From Elusimicrobiota bacterium (GTDB lineage: Bacteria; Elusimicrobiota; Elusimicrobia; UBA1565; UBA9628): a stretch of 64,000 nucleotides of DNA. Positions 18,597-27,105 of the stretch are shown in pieces; within the stretch, counting starts at the first letter, position 1, and the number at the start of each line of letters is the position of its first letter. A program made the position numbers and the translations under genes. Under the pieces are notes generated by a model, which had not been told where the DNA came from, made no database searches, and saw only the letters and a program-made list of their open reading frames with translations. The DNA lies in contig DMMY01000016.1 of NCBI GenBank assembly GCA_003452935.1, positions 26,540-90,539 on the forward strand. The letters run 5' to 3'.

Positions 18597-19517
18597 GTGA
18601 AGATACTTCTGGCTGGTGGAACCGGCTTTGTAGGCCGCTATCTGCGTTGGCGTCTCGCCGAGGCAGGACATGAAGTCCTCGTCCTCACGCGCCGGCAGAA
18701 TCCGGATCTGCCCCGCGACTCCCAGGTGCTTTGGGACGGCAAGACCGTGGCCGAGCCCTGGCTGGCCGCGGCGGGCAATTGCGCCGCCTGGATCAATCTT
18801 TGCGGCGAACCCGTGGCGGACGCGCGATGGACCAAGGCGCGCAAAGCGCTGTTGACCGAAAGCCGTCTGGATCCCACGCGCGCCATGGTTTGCGCCATTG
18901 CGAAACTTTCCTCGCGGCCCAAGGTTCTGATCAATGCCTCGGCCATGGGCTATTACGGGGATGCCGGGGACAAGGCCGTCGATGAGAATTTTTCATCGGG
19001 CAAGGGCTTCTTGGCCGAACTCTGCGTCGCGTGGGAAGGCGAGGCGCTCAAGGCCTCGGCCTTGGGCGTGCGCACGGTGTGCCTGCGGCTGGCCGCGGTC
19101 CTGGGCCGCGGGGGCGGGCTGTTGGGCAGGCTGGCGCCGGTTTTCCGGCTGTTCCTGGGCGGCCCGCTGGGCAGCGGTCGGCAGTGGCTGCCCTGGATTT
19201 CCCGGGAGGACGCGGCGGGCTTGGTGGCGCATGCTCTGCAAGCGGACATCTCCGGGGGGGTGAACGCGGCCTCGCCCATGCCGGTCACGAATCGCGATTT
19301 TTGCGCCGCTTTAGGACGCGCCTTGGACCGGCCCTCGCGGCTGAGAGTCCCGGCCCTGGCCTTGCGCTTGGGCTTGGGCGAGCTGTCCAGCATGCTGCTT
19401 GCCGGGCAGAAGGCGGTGCCGAAAAAGGCTCTGGAATCGGGCTACGTTTTCAAGCAGCCGGACATAGACGCGGCGCTGCGCGCCGAATTGCTTGGCAGTC
19501 GTGAGGATTTCTGCTAG
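18597..19517 (+). CDS. TIGR01777 family NAD(P)-dependent epimerase-like oxidoreductase
   Basis: 306 residues, family length. The Rossmann motif GGTGFVGRYL is at residues 6-15. INLCGEPVADARW and SAMGYYGDAGD are family signatures, and DUF1731 follows at the C-terminus (RVPALALRLGLGELSSMLLAGQKAVPKKALESGYVFKQP). The physiological substrate of this extended-SDR family is not known. A GTG start is chosen because it begins right at the Rossmann strand and lies 7 nt after TATAAT, consistent with leaderless initiation. tRNA-Asn begins 14 nt after its stop. Confidence 0.9.
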   Translation: MKILLAGGTGFVGRYLRWRLAEAGHEVLVLTRRQNPDLPRDSQVLWDGKTVAEPWLAAAGNCAAWINLCGEPVADARWTKARKALLTESRLDPTRAMVCAIAKLSSRPKVLINASAMGYYGDAGDKAVDENFSSGKGFLAELCVAWEGEALKASALGVRTVCLRLAAVLGRGGGLLGRLAPVFRLFLGGPLGSGRQWLPWISREDAAGLVAHALQADISGGVNAASPMPVTNRDFCAALGRALDRPSRLRVPALALRLGLGELSSMLLAGQKAVPKKALESGYVFKQPDIDAALRAELLGSREDFC

Positions 19518-19531
19518 AATTATCCCGCAAT

Positions 19532-19603
19532 TCCGGCGTAGCTCAATGGTGGAGCGGCCCGCTGTTAACGGGAAGGTTGTAGGTTCGAGTCCTACCGCCG
19601 GAG
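19532..19603 (+). tRNA. tRNA-Asn (GTT)
   Basis: Acceptor TCCGGCG pairs with CGCCGGA; the D arm is GCTC...GAGC; the anticodon loop CTGTTAA gives GTT; the T arm is GTAGG-TTCGAGT-CCTAC. The top anticodon-stem pair is G-A. CCA is not encoded. A broken integrase lies 105 bp downstream, so this gene probably served as an integration site. Confidence 0.95.
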
Positions 19604-19634
19604 AATTTTGAGACGGTAGACGGAGCGTCTAGCC

Positions 19635-19674
19635 AAGGGGTCGAACCATTAACCGGGTTCGGCCCTTGTTTTTG
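19635..19674 (+). terminator. Intrinsic terminator after tRNA-Asn
   Basis: AAGGG-GT-CGAACC pairs with GGTTCGG-CCCTT around a short loop and is followed by GTTTTTG. It lies 32 nt after the tRNA. Confidence 0.75.
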
Positions 19675-19707
19675 TAACCTCGCGAAGCTATGTAATTGAG
19701 GCATACC

Positions 19708-20010
19708 ATGAACGCCTCGGCAGCGGTCGCGGACTTCCTGGATTTCGAAAGGTTCGTGCGCGGCATAGCCCCAAAAAGCGCCGGGCTCTATGCCCACTAC
19801 CTTAAGCACTTCCTGAGGCTCGCCGGTCCTGAGAGCAGCCTGGCCGCGGCCAGCGGCCGCGCCGAGGCCTTCCTGGGCAGCCTTGGAGCCCGCGGCGTTG
19901 GCGATCACGCCAGGGCCAAGGCCTTTACAATCTTGCGCTCTTTTTTCCGCTGGGCCTGCGACCACTCCCAGCTCGAGCAAAATCCCCTCGCAAAATCCAG
20001 GCCGCCGATC
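19708..20010 (+). pseudogene. Truncated tyrosine recombinase (integrase), N-terminal domain only
   Basis: About 100 residues match the SAM-like core-binding domain of phage integrases: VADFLDFERFVRG, LYAHYLKHFLRLAG, AKAFTILRSFFRWACDHSQLEQNPLAK. The last motif (NPLA) normally precedes the catalytic domain. After it the frame runs on into unrelated sequence with no Arg-His-Arg-Tyr catalytic residues, so the gene is broken. The position directly downstream of tRNA-Asn fits a remnant of an element integrated in that tRNA. Confidence 0.7.
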
Positions 20011-20071
20011 ATCCGAACAGCAAGCCGTTTACAACATTGTCCATCCTTCTTAGGGTGTCCCAGCGCGCAAG

Positions 20072-20246
20072 TCAGGAGCAGTCCCTCGGCAGAGCCTTTT
20101 TCGAAAGCGGTTGCGATCCGCCGGGCCGTCCTCTCCGGCAGCGGGCAGCGACCGGGGGGCGCCGCTGCCACGGATTCGACTCGAAGATGGCCTATGGGAG
20201 TGAGGCGGAGATCGAGGAAAGTTTCAATCTCGGGGGGTCTCGTCAT
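20072..20246 (-). pseudogene. N-terminal fragment resembling an SNF2-type helicase
   Basis: About 58 residues starting at an ATG read as genuine protein (MTRPPEIETFLDLRLTPIGH; PLPERTARRIATAFEKGSAE) before the frame becomes incoherent. The pattern resembles the extreme N-terminus of large SNF2-related helicases, by memory only. Neither neighbour continues it. The 20011-20357 stretch otherwise holds nothing recognisable and looks like a decayed junction between two mobile remnants. Confidence 0.3.
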
Positions 20247-20357
20247 GCCGGGGCGAGTCAATTCACACCCGTCACGCCGCCTGGATATTGGCAGGAATCC
20301 TTGATGGACAGATCGACGCTCTGTCCGGCAGGCGCAAGGACTTCCAGAGCATGGGAA

Positions 20358-21137
20358 TCACCGCCCTTTTTTCTCTATGGCCTGGATCTGTTTGCGCAAC
20401 TCTTCCTTGCTGGGCAGATACAGCTGGTAACGACTCGCGAAAATAGTCCGGTTTTCCTTCGGCAGGGTCATTTTCACCAGCGCATCGTCCTTGGTCTTGC
20501 ATAGCAGGATTCCGATGGTGGAGGCCTCGTCCTTCGTTTTCACATGCCGGTCGAAATAGTTCACGTACATCTGAAGCTGGCCCAGATCCTGATGGGCCAA
20601 CTTCCCTATCTTGAGGTCGATGACGACGTAGCAGCGGAGAAGACGATTATAGAAGACCAGGTCCACGAAATAGTGCTCTTCGTTGAAGGTGATCCGCTTT
20701 TGTCGTGCCTCAAACAGGAACCCCTTGCCAAGCTCCAGCAGGAAGTGTTCCAGCTTGTCGATGATGGCAGACTCCAAGTCGCTCTCGGAGTAGGCGGCCT
20801 CCTCCTTCAACCCAAGGAACTCCAGCACGTAGGGATCTTTCACGGCGTCTTCCGGAGAAGTACCGGTCAATTTGAAGGCCTTACGCAGCCTCTCCGCTAT
20901 TTCGGCCGCGGGCCTGGAGCGGCTCTTCTCATAACGACATACGGTGACCTTGGAAACCCCAAGGATTCTCGCCAATTCGATCTGATGCAACCCTCTCTTG
21001 ACCCTAAAGTTTCGCAGCCAGGAGCCGAAGTCGGATACAGGCACAAGCCGGTCAGCAGGGTGCTGCGCTTCGGGGAAGCCCTCCACCAAGTCCTTGCCAA
21101 AGTAGGCCATAAGCTTCCCGACCGCCACCACGTTCAC
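20358..21137 (-). CDS. Chimera: XRE helix-turn-helix joined to DUF1016 (YhcG-type PDDEXK) nuclease domain
   Basis: 259 residues. Residues ~35-92 are an XRE-type helix-turn-helix (RVKRGLHQIELARILGVSKV, then TVCRYEKSRSRPAAEIAERL). From ~98 on it is the C-terminal nuclease domain of DUF1016: KDPYVLEFLGL, YFVDLVFYNRLLRCYVVIDLKIGKL (core Asp and D-x-K), GQLQMYVNYFD, GILLCKTKDDALV. Normal DUF1016 proteins have DUF1016_N instead of the helix-turn-helix. The GTG start is uncertain: the reading frame continues upstream through GISHGTISRLERDSS, half of another helix-turn-helix, without a start codon. So the gene is probably a 5'-truncated fusion, and may be inactive or a new regulator-nuclease combination. 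Confidence 0.7.
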   Translation of the reverse strand: MNVVAVGKLMAYFGKDLVEGFPEAQHPADRLVPVSDFGSWLRNFRVKRGLHQIELARILGVSKVTVCRYEKSRSRPAAEIAERLRKAFKLTGTSPEDAVKDPYVLEFLGLKEEAAYSESDLESAIIDKLEHFLLELGKGFLFEARQKRITFNEEHYFVDLVFYNRLLRCYVVIDLKIGKLAHQDLGQLQMYVNYFDRHVKTKDEASTIGILLCKTKDDALVKMTLPKENRTIFASRYQLYLPSKEELRKQIQAIEKKGR

Positions 21138-21290
21138 GGCCGAGCTGTCGCGCTCAAGCCGGGAGATGGTACCGTGGCTTATCCCGGTACGCCGCCGGCT
21201 CGGTTTCGGTGGGCGCTGAAGATAAGCCGCCTACAAATTTTCGGCGCACCTTTTTGGACGACGCCCGCCTCCCGATATGCCATCATTTAA

Positions 21291-23585
21291 GTGATGGAAT
21301 CTCAACCCGAAATCAGGAACATCGCCTTTGTGGGCGACTACCTACCCCGACTCTGCGGCATCGCCACCTTCACGACGGATTTGTGCACCTCCGTAGCGGC
21401 CCAGTTTCCCAAGGTGCAGTGTTTTGCCGTGCCCGTCAACGACTTGGCGGGCGGCTACGACTATCCGCCGGAGGTCCGCTTCGAGATCGAGGAACAGAAC
21501 CTTGCCTCCTATCACCGAGCCGCGGATTTCTTGGGCATCAGCAACGTGGACGTGGTCTGCGTCCAGCACGAGTTCGGCATCTACGGAGGGACGGCCGGCA
21601 GGCACCTCCTGGCCCTGCTGCGGGAGGTGGACATCCCCATCGTGACCACCTTGCATACCGTGCTGAAGGATCCCAACGCCGATCAAAAGCGCGTGATGCA
21701 GGAGCTGATCCATCTCTCCACCCGACTGGTGGTGATGTCGCAAAAAGGCGCGGGCTTTCTTGAGGACGTGTACAAGGCACCCGCGGCCAAGATCGACATG
21801 ATTCCCCACGGCATCCCGGAAACCTCCTTCATGGACTCCAGCTCTTACAAGGACCTCTTCGGCGTGGCGGGTAAGCAGGTGCTCTTGACCTTCGGTCTGC
21901 TCTCCCCCAATAAGGGGATCGAGAACGTGCTCAACGCCCTGCCTAAGATCGTGGCAAAGCACCCTGACGTGATCTATATCGTTTTGGGAGCCACCCATCC
22001 AAACCTCGTGCGGGAACAAGGCGAGTCCTACCGCCTCAAGCTGGAACTGTTGGCCGAAAAGAACGGCGTCCAGAAAAACGTAATCTTTTATAACCGCTTC
22101 GTGGACCTGCCCGAACTCAAGGAGTTCATCGGTGCCGCGGACATCTATCTCACCCCCTATCTGAACGAGGCGCAAATCACCTCCGGCACTTTGGCCTATT
22201 GTTTCGGAGCGGGAAAGGCCGTGGTGTCCACGCCCTATTGGTATGCCCAGGAGCTTTTGGCGGACGACCGCGGGATACTGGTCCCCTTCAATGACCCGGA
22301 CGCCATCGCCCAGGCGGTGACGGGACTGTTGACGGACGATGCCCGTCGTAACGCCATGCGCAAGAATGCCTACAAGCTGGGGCGGGACATGGTGTGGGGA
22401 AACGTGGCCTGCTCCTACATGCAGGCCTTTCAGAACGCGCGGAAGCAGCGGGCAGGCCTGACCCGGAAACTTTTCACGGTGAAGACTCTGGACAAGAAAC
22501 TCACCGAGCTTCCGGATATAAAGCTGGACCATTTATATCGCATGACCGATTCCTCGGGCATTTTTCAACATGCCATCGTGGCCGTGCCCAACTTTTCCAC
22601 CGGCTACTGCACCGATGACAATGCCCGGGCCTTGATTTTGACGGTGCTTTTGGAAGAACTGGAGGAAAACTCGCCCCATCTCATAAACGCAGCCACCACC
22701 TATGCCGCCTTCCTTCAATACGCCTTCGACCCCAAGCTGAATCGGTTCCGTAACTTTATGGAGTTCAACCGGTCCTGGAAGGAAGAGGCCATATCGGAGG
22801 ACTGCTGCGGCCGAGCCCTGTTAGCCCTGGGGACCTGCGTGGGCCGATCCAAGAACCCGGGTTTTCAAGCTTTGGGGGGGCAGATTTTCTCCCATGCGCT
22901 GTCTCCGGCCACGGGATTCAGTTCGCCCCGGGCCTGGGCCCTGGCTTTGATCGGTACTCATGAATACTTGCGGCGGTTCAACGGAGACCGGCAGGTGAGT
23001 CAGGTGCGAGCCGCGCTGACGGATCTTTTGATGGGGCTCTACCAGCGCACCGCCAGTCCTGAGTGGCCCTGGTTCGAGGATGCGGTCACCTATATGAACG
23101 CTCAACTTTCCCACGCTCTGATTCTAAGCGGCCGGTGGACCGCCCGGCCTGACGTTCTCGAGACAGGCCTGAAAACCCTGCGCTGGCTTGCTAAAATTCA
23201 AACTGCCGATGGGGGCTATTTCCGTCCCATCGGCTCCAATGGCTTCTACAAGCGCGGCGGCGAGCGGGCCCTTTTCGACCAGCAACCTATCGAGGCCCAG
23301 GCCATGGTGTCCGCCTGCTTGGAGGCCTACCGATGCACCTCGGACGATTATTGGTTCAGTCAAGCGCGCCGCGCCTTCGACTGGTTTTTAGGGCGTAACG
23401 ACTTGGGTCTGTTCGTCTATGATGCCAATACCGGCGGCTGCCGGGACGGGCTGCACGTGGACCGCGTAAACCAGAACCAGGGGGCCGAGTCCACCCTGGC
23501 GTTTCTCGTCTCGCTGGCAGAGATGCAGCAGGTGAACAGCGAATTGGCCGCCTTTGAAAATCCTTCCGCACTCCCATTAGCATGA
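21291..23585 (+). CDS. GT4 glycosyltransferase with C-terminal alpha-barrel domain
   Basis: 764 residues. The N-terminal ~400 are a GT-B glycosyltransferase of family 4: NIAFVGDYLPRLCGIATFT, VVCVQHEFGIYGG, KIDMIPHGIPE, LLTFGLLSPNKGIE. The donor-site region is EAQITSGTLAYCFGAGKAVVSTPYW. After a linker, residues ~430-750 form an (alpha/alpha)-barrel-like domain (DDNARALILTVLLEEL, EEAISEDCCGRALLALG). The stop overlaps the next ATG (ATGA), coupling it to a GH130 enzyme, a pairing that suggests mannoside or oligosaccharide turnover. ATG at 21294, three bases in, is an equally good start. It sits inside the presumed tRNA-Asn island. Confidence 0.88.
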   Translation: MMESQPEIRNIAFVGDYLPRLCGIATFTTDLCTSVAAQFPKVQCFAVPVNDLAGGYDYPPEVRFEIEEQNLASYHRAADFLGISNVDVVCVQHEFGIYGGTAGRHLLALLREVDIPIVTTLHTVLKDPNADQKRVMQELIHLSTRLVVMSQKGAGFLEDVYKAPAAKIDMIPHGIPETSFMDSSSYKDLFGVAGKQVLLTFGLLSPNKGIENVLNALPKIVAKHPDVIYIVLGATHPNLVREQGESYRLKLELLAEKNGVQKNVIFYNRFVDLPELKEFIGAADIYLTPYLNEAQITSGTLAYCFGAGKAVVSTPYWYAQELLADDRGILVPFNDPDAIAQAVTGLLTDDARRNAMRKNAYKLGRDMVWGNVACSYMQAFQNARKQRAGLTRKLFTVKTLDKKLTELPDIKLDHLYRMTDSSGIFQHAIVAVPNFSTGYCTDDNARALILTVLLEELEENSPHLINAATTYAAFLQYAFDPKLNRFRNFMEFNRSWKEEAISEDCCGRALLALGTCVGRSKNPGFQALGGQIFSHALSPATGFSSPRAWALALIGTHEYLRRFNGDRQVSQVRAALTDLLMGLYQRTASPEWPWFEDAVTYMNAQLSHALILSGRWTARPDVLETGLKTLRWLAKIQTADGGYFRPIGSNGFYKRGGERALFDQQPIEAQAMVSACLEAYRCTSDDYWFSQARRAFDWFLGRNDLGLFVYDANTGGCRDGLHVDRVNQNQGAESTLAFLVSLAEMQQVNSELAAFENPSALPLA

Positions 23586-25060
23586 AACGGCATCCCAGCC
23601 CCCTCCAAAATATTAATGTCCGCCGGACGGAAGTCCGGTTGTCGCCGGACCAAACCCGGGTCGTCCTACGGCCGCTGGGCTTCGCTTCCGACGAGGAATA
23701 TATTAAGATCATCCGCCGGGCACTGGCGCTGCCAGAGAAGGCAGTCCGGAGCGTTCTGGGCCAGGTGTTGGCGGAGTTTTCCTCCCGCCATCGCTGGCTA
23801 ACCAAGCGCCTCCTGAAGAGATTTCAGCACCTGGAGCATTTCTTGCCTTCGGGCCATGACATCTCGGAATCGCGAAAGCTCTTGATCGGCTCTTACTTCA
23901 TGTTCGAATATTCGCCCGAATCCGCGGCGATCTTCAACCCTTCCATCCTTCCCCATCCGGATCAATCGAATTTGCCAAGGGGGAGCCTGCGCTTCCTTTT
24001 GAGCCTCCGCTCGACGGGAGAAGGGCACATTTCTTCCATCTCTTTCCGCAGCGGCGTCATCGATACCCACAACGGCATCTCCGTGGAGCCGTCGTCGCGA
24101 TTCTTGACCGAGCCCGAACTGATAGGAAACTCGACCTATCACAAAGCGCTCTTCGGACGGAAAGTCGCGGAAATGGGTTTGGCCGGGGACTGGGTGGAAC
24201 GCGTGCTGGGCCGGCTGGGGGATTTTTTTACCGTCAAGGATCTCAAGAACGGACTCAAGGAGGTCCTTCACGAAACGGCGCCCGGCCAGAGGATAGGAGA
24301 CCACAATATCGCCAAGGGCCTTTGGCTTTTGGCGCAGTCCAACTACGAAATCCGGTTCCCGCCGGACCAAGAACTTTCCGAAAGGATCATTTTTCCCGTC
24401 ACCTCCATCCAGAGCAACGGCCTGGAGGACGTACGTTTGACGGCGCATCGGGACAAAGGGGGGGGGATAATCTATTACGCCACCTACACTGCGTACGACG
24501 GGCGCAACGTCCTTCCCCAGCTCTTTGAAACGGAAGACTTCCGGCACTTCAAGTTCTCGACCTTGAACGGCTCCGGCGTGCAGAACAAGGGGATGGCCCT
24601 CTTCCCACGCAAGATCAACGGTCGCTTCGCCATGCTCGCCCGGCAGGACGGGGAAAACATTTTTCTGATGTATTCCGACAACGTGCATTTTTGGAATGAA
24701 GCCACCCTTCTTCTCTCGCCTCTCCATCCCTGGGAGTTCATCAAGACAGGGAACTGCGGCTGTCCCATTGAAACGAAGGCGGGTTGGCTGGTCTTAAGCC
24801 ACGGCGTAGGCCCCATGCGGCAATATTGCCTCGGCGCATTTCTTTTGGATCGCAAAGATCCCTCCAAAGTGATCGCCCGCTTGCGCGAACCGTTGATGCG
24901 CCCGGAAGGCATCGAGCGGGAAGGTTACGTACCCAACGTTCTCTACACCTGCGGCGCGCTCGTACACGGAGACCAATTGGTGCTGCCCTACGGCATGTCC
25001 GACCGCGTAACCGGATTCGCTCTCATTCCCCTGGATGAAATCCTCGCCACCATGTCCTAA
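23582..25060 (+). CDS. Glycoside hydrolase family 130 (mannoside phosphorylase-like)
   Basis: 492 residues. Five-bladed propeller signatures of GH130 are present: ESAAIFNPSILPHPDQ, SGLEDVRLTAHRDKGGG, YYATYTAYDG, NKGMALFPRKINGRFAMLARQDG and GCPIETKAGWLVLSHGVG. DVR, KGMALFP and PYG near the end line the active site. GH130 enzymes phosphorolyse or hydrolyse beta-mannosides. The N-terminal ~130 residues (LLKRFQHLEHFLPSGHDISES) are the helical extension seen in the longer members. Overlap with the GT4 stop implies coupled expression. The exact glycan cannot be told from sequence. Confidence 0.88.
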   Translation: MKRHPSPLQNINVRRTEVRLSPDQTRVVLRPLGFASDEEYIKIIRRALALPEKAVRSVLGQVLAEFSSRHRWLTKRLLKRFQHLEHFLPSGHDISESRKLLIGSYFMFEYSPESAAIFNPSILPHPDQSNLPRGSLRFLLSLRSTGEGHISSISFRSGVIDTHNGISVEPSSRFLTEPELIGNSTYHKALFGRKVAEMGLAGDWVERVLGRLGDFFTVKDLKNGLKEVLHETAPGQRIGDHNIAKGLWLLAQSNYEIRFPPDQELSERIIFPVTSIQSNGLEDVRLTAHRDKGGGIIYYATYTAYDGRNVLPQLFETEDFRHFKFSTLNGSGVQNKGMALFPRKINGRFAMLARQDGENIFLMYSDNVHFWNEATLLLSPLHPWEFIKTGNCGCPIETKAGWLVLSHGVGPMRQYCLGAFLLDRKDPSKVIARLREPLMRPEGIEREGYVPNVLYTCGALVHGDQLVLPYGMSDRVTGFALIPLDEILATMS

Positions 25061-25199
25061 TGGGATTGGGTTGCCAGCAATGGTATCCCATCCGCTGTTA
25101 ACTTGGGACGAGGGAGGAAACGAGCAAGTTGACAGCAGAAAAATCCTGTTTTTCAAACGGAAAACCGATGCTTTCCTTTTCCAAAGTCCCAACAGGGGT

Positions 25200-25225
25200 G
25201 GTTCGAGCCCTATCCGGGGAGAAAA
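25200..25225 (+). repeat. tRNA-3'-end-like sequence, possible distal attachment site
   Basis: Starting at GGTTCGAG it matches the 3' end of tRNA-Asn (19582-19605) at 19 of 24 positions, including GGAGAA after the acceptor. Part of that is the universal T-loop pattern, so the match is suggestive only. It would close a 5.6-kb island from tRNA-Asn through the GH130 gene. Confidence 0.3.
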
Positions 25226-25295
25226 TTTAACTAAGCCTAGAATTAGGGGAGTGTCACTCATTAACGGTCCCCGGCGCGAAAAACCGTCGACCGGC

Positions 25296-25325
25296 TTGAA
25301 TCGGGACCTCAAATGTCCTTAGATA
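25296..25325 (+). promoter_or_regulatory. Promoter of the S1-domain gene (TTGAAT-18-TAGATA)
   Basis: TTGAAT 25296-25301, 18-bp spacer, TAGATA 25320-25325, then 7 nt to the ATG. No Shine-Dalgarno; fits the leaderless pattern. Confidence 0.5.
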
Positions 25326-25332
25326 AAGAAGC

Positions 25333-26508
25333 ATGACTAATCACGAAGAGGACGAATCGAACGAGGACTTCGCGAAGCTGCTGGGGGCTTCCCTGGAAAC
25401 GACGGAGAGGACTTTCGCTCCCGGCGACCGAGTCCGCGCGGAGATCCTGGCCTTGGGCCAGGAGGACGGCATCGTGGCGCTGGGGCCGGGCAAAGAGGGC
25501 GCCGTGGCGACTTCCGAGCTGGCGGGACGAAAGGTGGGCGAGCCCATCGACCTCTTCGTCACCTCCGTGCGTCCCTCGGAGATCCGGCTTTCCATCCACC
25601 CCACCGACAAGAATATCGCCCAGGACTTGAAGGAGGCTTTCGAGAGCCGGCGGCCCGTCGAGGGGCGCGTCGCCGAGGTCTGCAAGGGAGGCGTGCGCGT
25701 CAACGTCAAGGGCCGCGCCGCGTTCTGTCCGATCAGCCAGCTGGACCTTAAGCGCGTGGAGACGGCAACGGAGTTCGTCGGCAAGACTTTCGTCTTCCGG
25801 ATCACGGAATTCTCGGAGGGGGGCAGAAACGTCGTGCTCTCGCGGCGCAAGCTGCTGGAGGAAGAGCAGGCGCGCGCCGTCGCCGCCTTCATCGATCAGA
25901 ACCCCGACGGCTCCGTCGTGCCGGGAACGGTCTCGCGCCTGGAGAAGTTTGGCGCCTTCATCGAGCTGCTGCCCGGCGTGGAGGGGCTCGCGCACGTCTC
26001 TGAGCTTGCCTGGTCGCGCCTGGAATCGCCGTCGGACCTCTTGGCCGTGGGCCAGCCCGTCGCCGTGAAGATCCTCAAGCGCGAGACGGTGGACGGGCGC
26101 CTCAGGATATCGTTGTCGCTCAAGCAGGCCACGGAGAGGCCGGCGGCCGATCCCGCCGCCGCGGTCGTCGATCCGTGGACGAAATATGCCGCCGGGCAGG
26201 TCGTGGAAGGCAAGATCACGCGCAAGGAGCCGTACGGCCTTTTCGTGCAGCTGGAACCCGGCGTCGTCGGGCTGCTGCACCAGTCGAAGGTCTCCGATCA
26301 TCCCGAGTTCCACCTGGAACGGCAAAAAGTCGCAGACTCCATCCGCGTGGAGATCGGCGAGGTCAAGCTCGCTGAGCGCCGGATATCGCTTCAGCTGCCG
26401 CGCGACCCGGACGCGGATGAATGGAAGGACCACCTGCAAGCCGGCCAAGCCACGCCGGGCGCCTTGGGCGAGATGCTCCGGGCCGCGCTCGACAAGAAGC
26501 AGCGCTAA
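25333..26508 (+). CDS. S1-domain RNA-binding protein (ribosomal protein S1-like)
   Basis: 391 residues with four S1 (OB-fold) repeats at about 28-90, 105-170, 190-258 and 280-350. The third (GTVSRLEKFGAFIELLPGVEG, LAHVSELAW) and fourth (GKITRKEPYGLFVQLEPGVVG, LLHQSKV) are the most canonical; the first two are divergent. Four repeats and an acidic N-terminus (MTNHEEDESNEDF) fit short bacterial S1-like proteins that bind mRNA on the ribosome. It may be the main S1 or a paralogue; the window cannot tell. Its TAA stop is exactly the left target duplication of a MITE-like element. Confidence 0.88.
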   Translation: MTNHEEDESNEDFAKLLGASLETTERTFAPGDRVRAEILALGQEDGIVALGPGKEGAVATSELAGRKVGEPIDLFVTSVRPSEIRLSIHPTDKNIAQDLKEAFESRRPVEGRVAEVCKGGVRVNVKGRAAFCPISQLDLKRVETATEFVGKTFVFRITEFSEGGRNVVLSRRKLLEEEQARAVAAFIDQNPDGSVVPGTVSRLEKFGAFIELLPGVEGLAHVSELAWSRLESPSDLLAVGQPVAVKILKRETVDGRLRISLSLKQATERPAADPAAAVVDPWTKYAAGQVVEGKITRKEPYGLFVQLEPGVVGLLHQSKVSDHPEFHLERQKVADSIRVEIGEVKLAERRISLQLPRDPDADEWKDHLQAGQATPGALGEMLRAALDKKQR

Positions 26509-26735
26509 GCCTATCCCAAAACCCGCTTTCGCGGCGAAACCTCGGGATTCTCGCCGAGCCAAGGCGCGAGTAGCGAGCATGCCGATAGGCATGTAAGACT
26601 TGTATGCTGAATGTCGTGGCATCGATGGTTCCTCTGGAAAAGTAGAATGATGGCGCACCAGAGGAGGCGACGAGCAACGAAGGCGCAGGCAGAAGACCGA
26701 GGTTGCAGCCCGGAATGGGGTTTTGGGATAGGCTC
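26509..26735. mobile_element. MITE-like element, copy 1 (227 bp)
   Basis: Terminal inverted repeats (GCCTATCCCAAAACC left; GGTTTTGGGATAGGC plus TC right) are flanked by TAA on both sides (26506-26508, 26736-26738). The inside is rich in hairpins, including CATGCC-GATA-GGCATG and CCTCTGG/CCAGAGG, and has no open frame. The left TAA is the stop codon of the S1-like gene. Compared with copy 2 at 53.3 kb it carries ~70 extra internal bases. The ends and TAA duplication resemble IS5-type elements; no transposase is present. Confidence 0.8.
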
Positions 26736-26755
26736 TAAGCCCCGGACGATTTAGC

Positions 26756-26784
26756 TTGGCAGTTCTCTCCATTTGTCGCATAAT
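26756..26784 (+). promoter_or_regulatory. Promoter of the KTSC gene (TTGGCA-17-CATAAT), leaderless
   Basis: TTGGCA 26756-26761, 17-bp spacer, CATAAT 26779-26784, then 6 nt to ATG 26791. It lies 18 bp after the MITE duplication. Confidence 0.6.
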
Positions 26785-26790
26785 GCTAGC

Positions 26791-27045
26791 ATGCTAACTC
26801 CAAAGAAGCCGAAAATGTTCAAACGCTACAAGAACCTCAGCGGCGATTCCAAGGTCGCATGGTATGAGATCGCGAAAGACGCCATGACGATCAGATTTAC
26901 GGATTGTTCGGTTTATCGCTATACCAATCAAAGCGCGGACCCCGGCAATATCAGCAAGATGAAGTCCCTGGCGATCGCCGGGAAGGGATTGGGCACCTTT
27001 ATCGACGCCAACGTAAAGGATCGCTTCCTTCGCAAGATCAGATAA
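26791..27045 (+). CDS. Small KTSC-domain-like protein
   Basis: 84 residues. The core (SKVAWYEIAKDAMTIRFTDC, SVYRYTN, GNISKMKSLAIAGKGLGTFI) matches the KTSC pattern of small bacterial/phage proteins: hydrophobic strand, SVYRY, then a lysine-containing helix. The family is thought to bind nucleic acid or act in RNA metabolism, but its function is not established. The start is supported by a leaderless-type promoter ending 6 nt upstream. Confidence 0.7.
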   Translation: MLTPKKPKMFKRYKNLSGDSKVAWYEIAKDAMTIRFTDCSVYRYTNQSADPGNISKMKSLAIAGKGLGTFIDANVKDRFLRKIR

Positions 27046-27105
27046 CAAGGCGCTCCCAGCAAGCCCCGGAAGGGGCGCGTCGCGTCGGGCACGAAGCTTA
27101 GATAG

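Noticed and set aside
25061..25332. Possible tRNA gene around 25160-25225
   Set aside because: Only a T-arm/3'-end-like part is present; no D arm, anticodon arm or acceptor pairing. Kept only as a possible attachment-site remnant.
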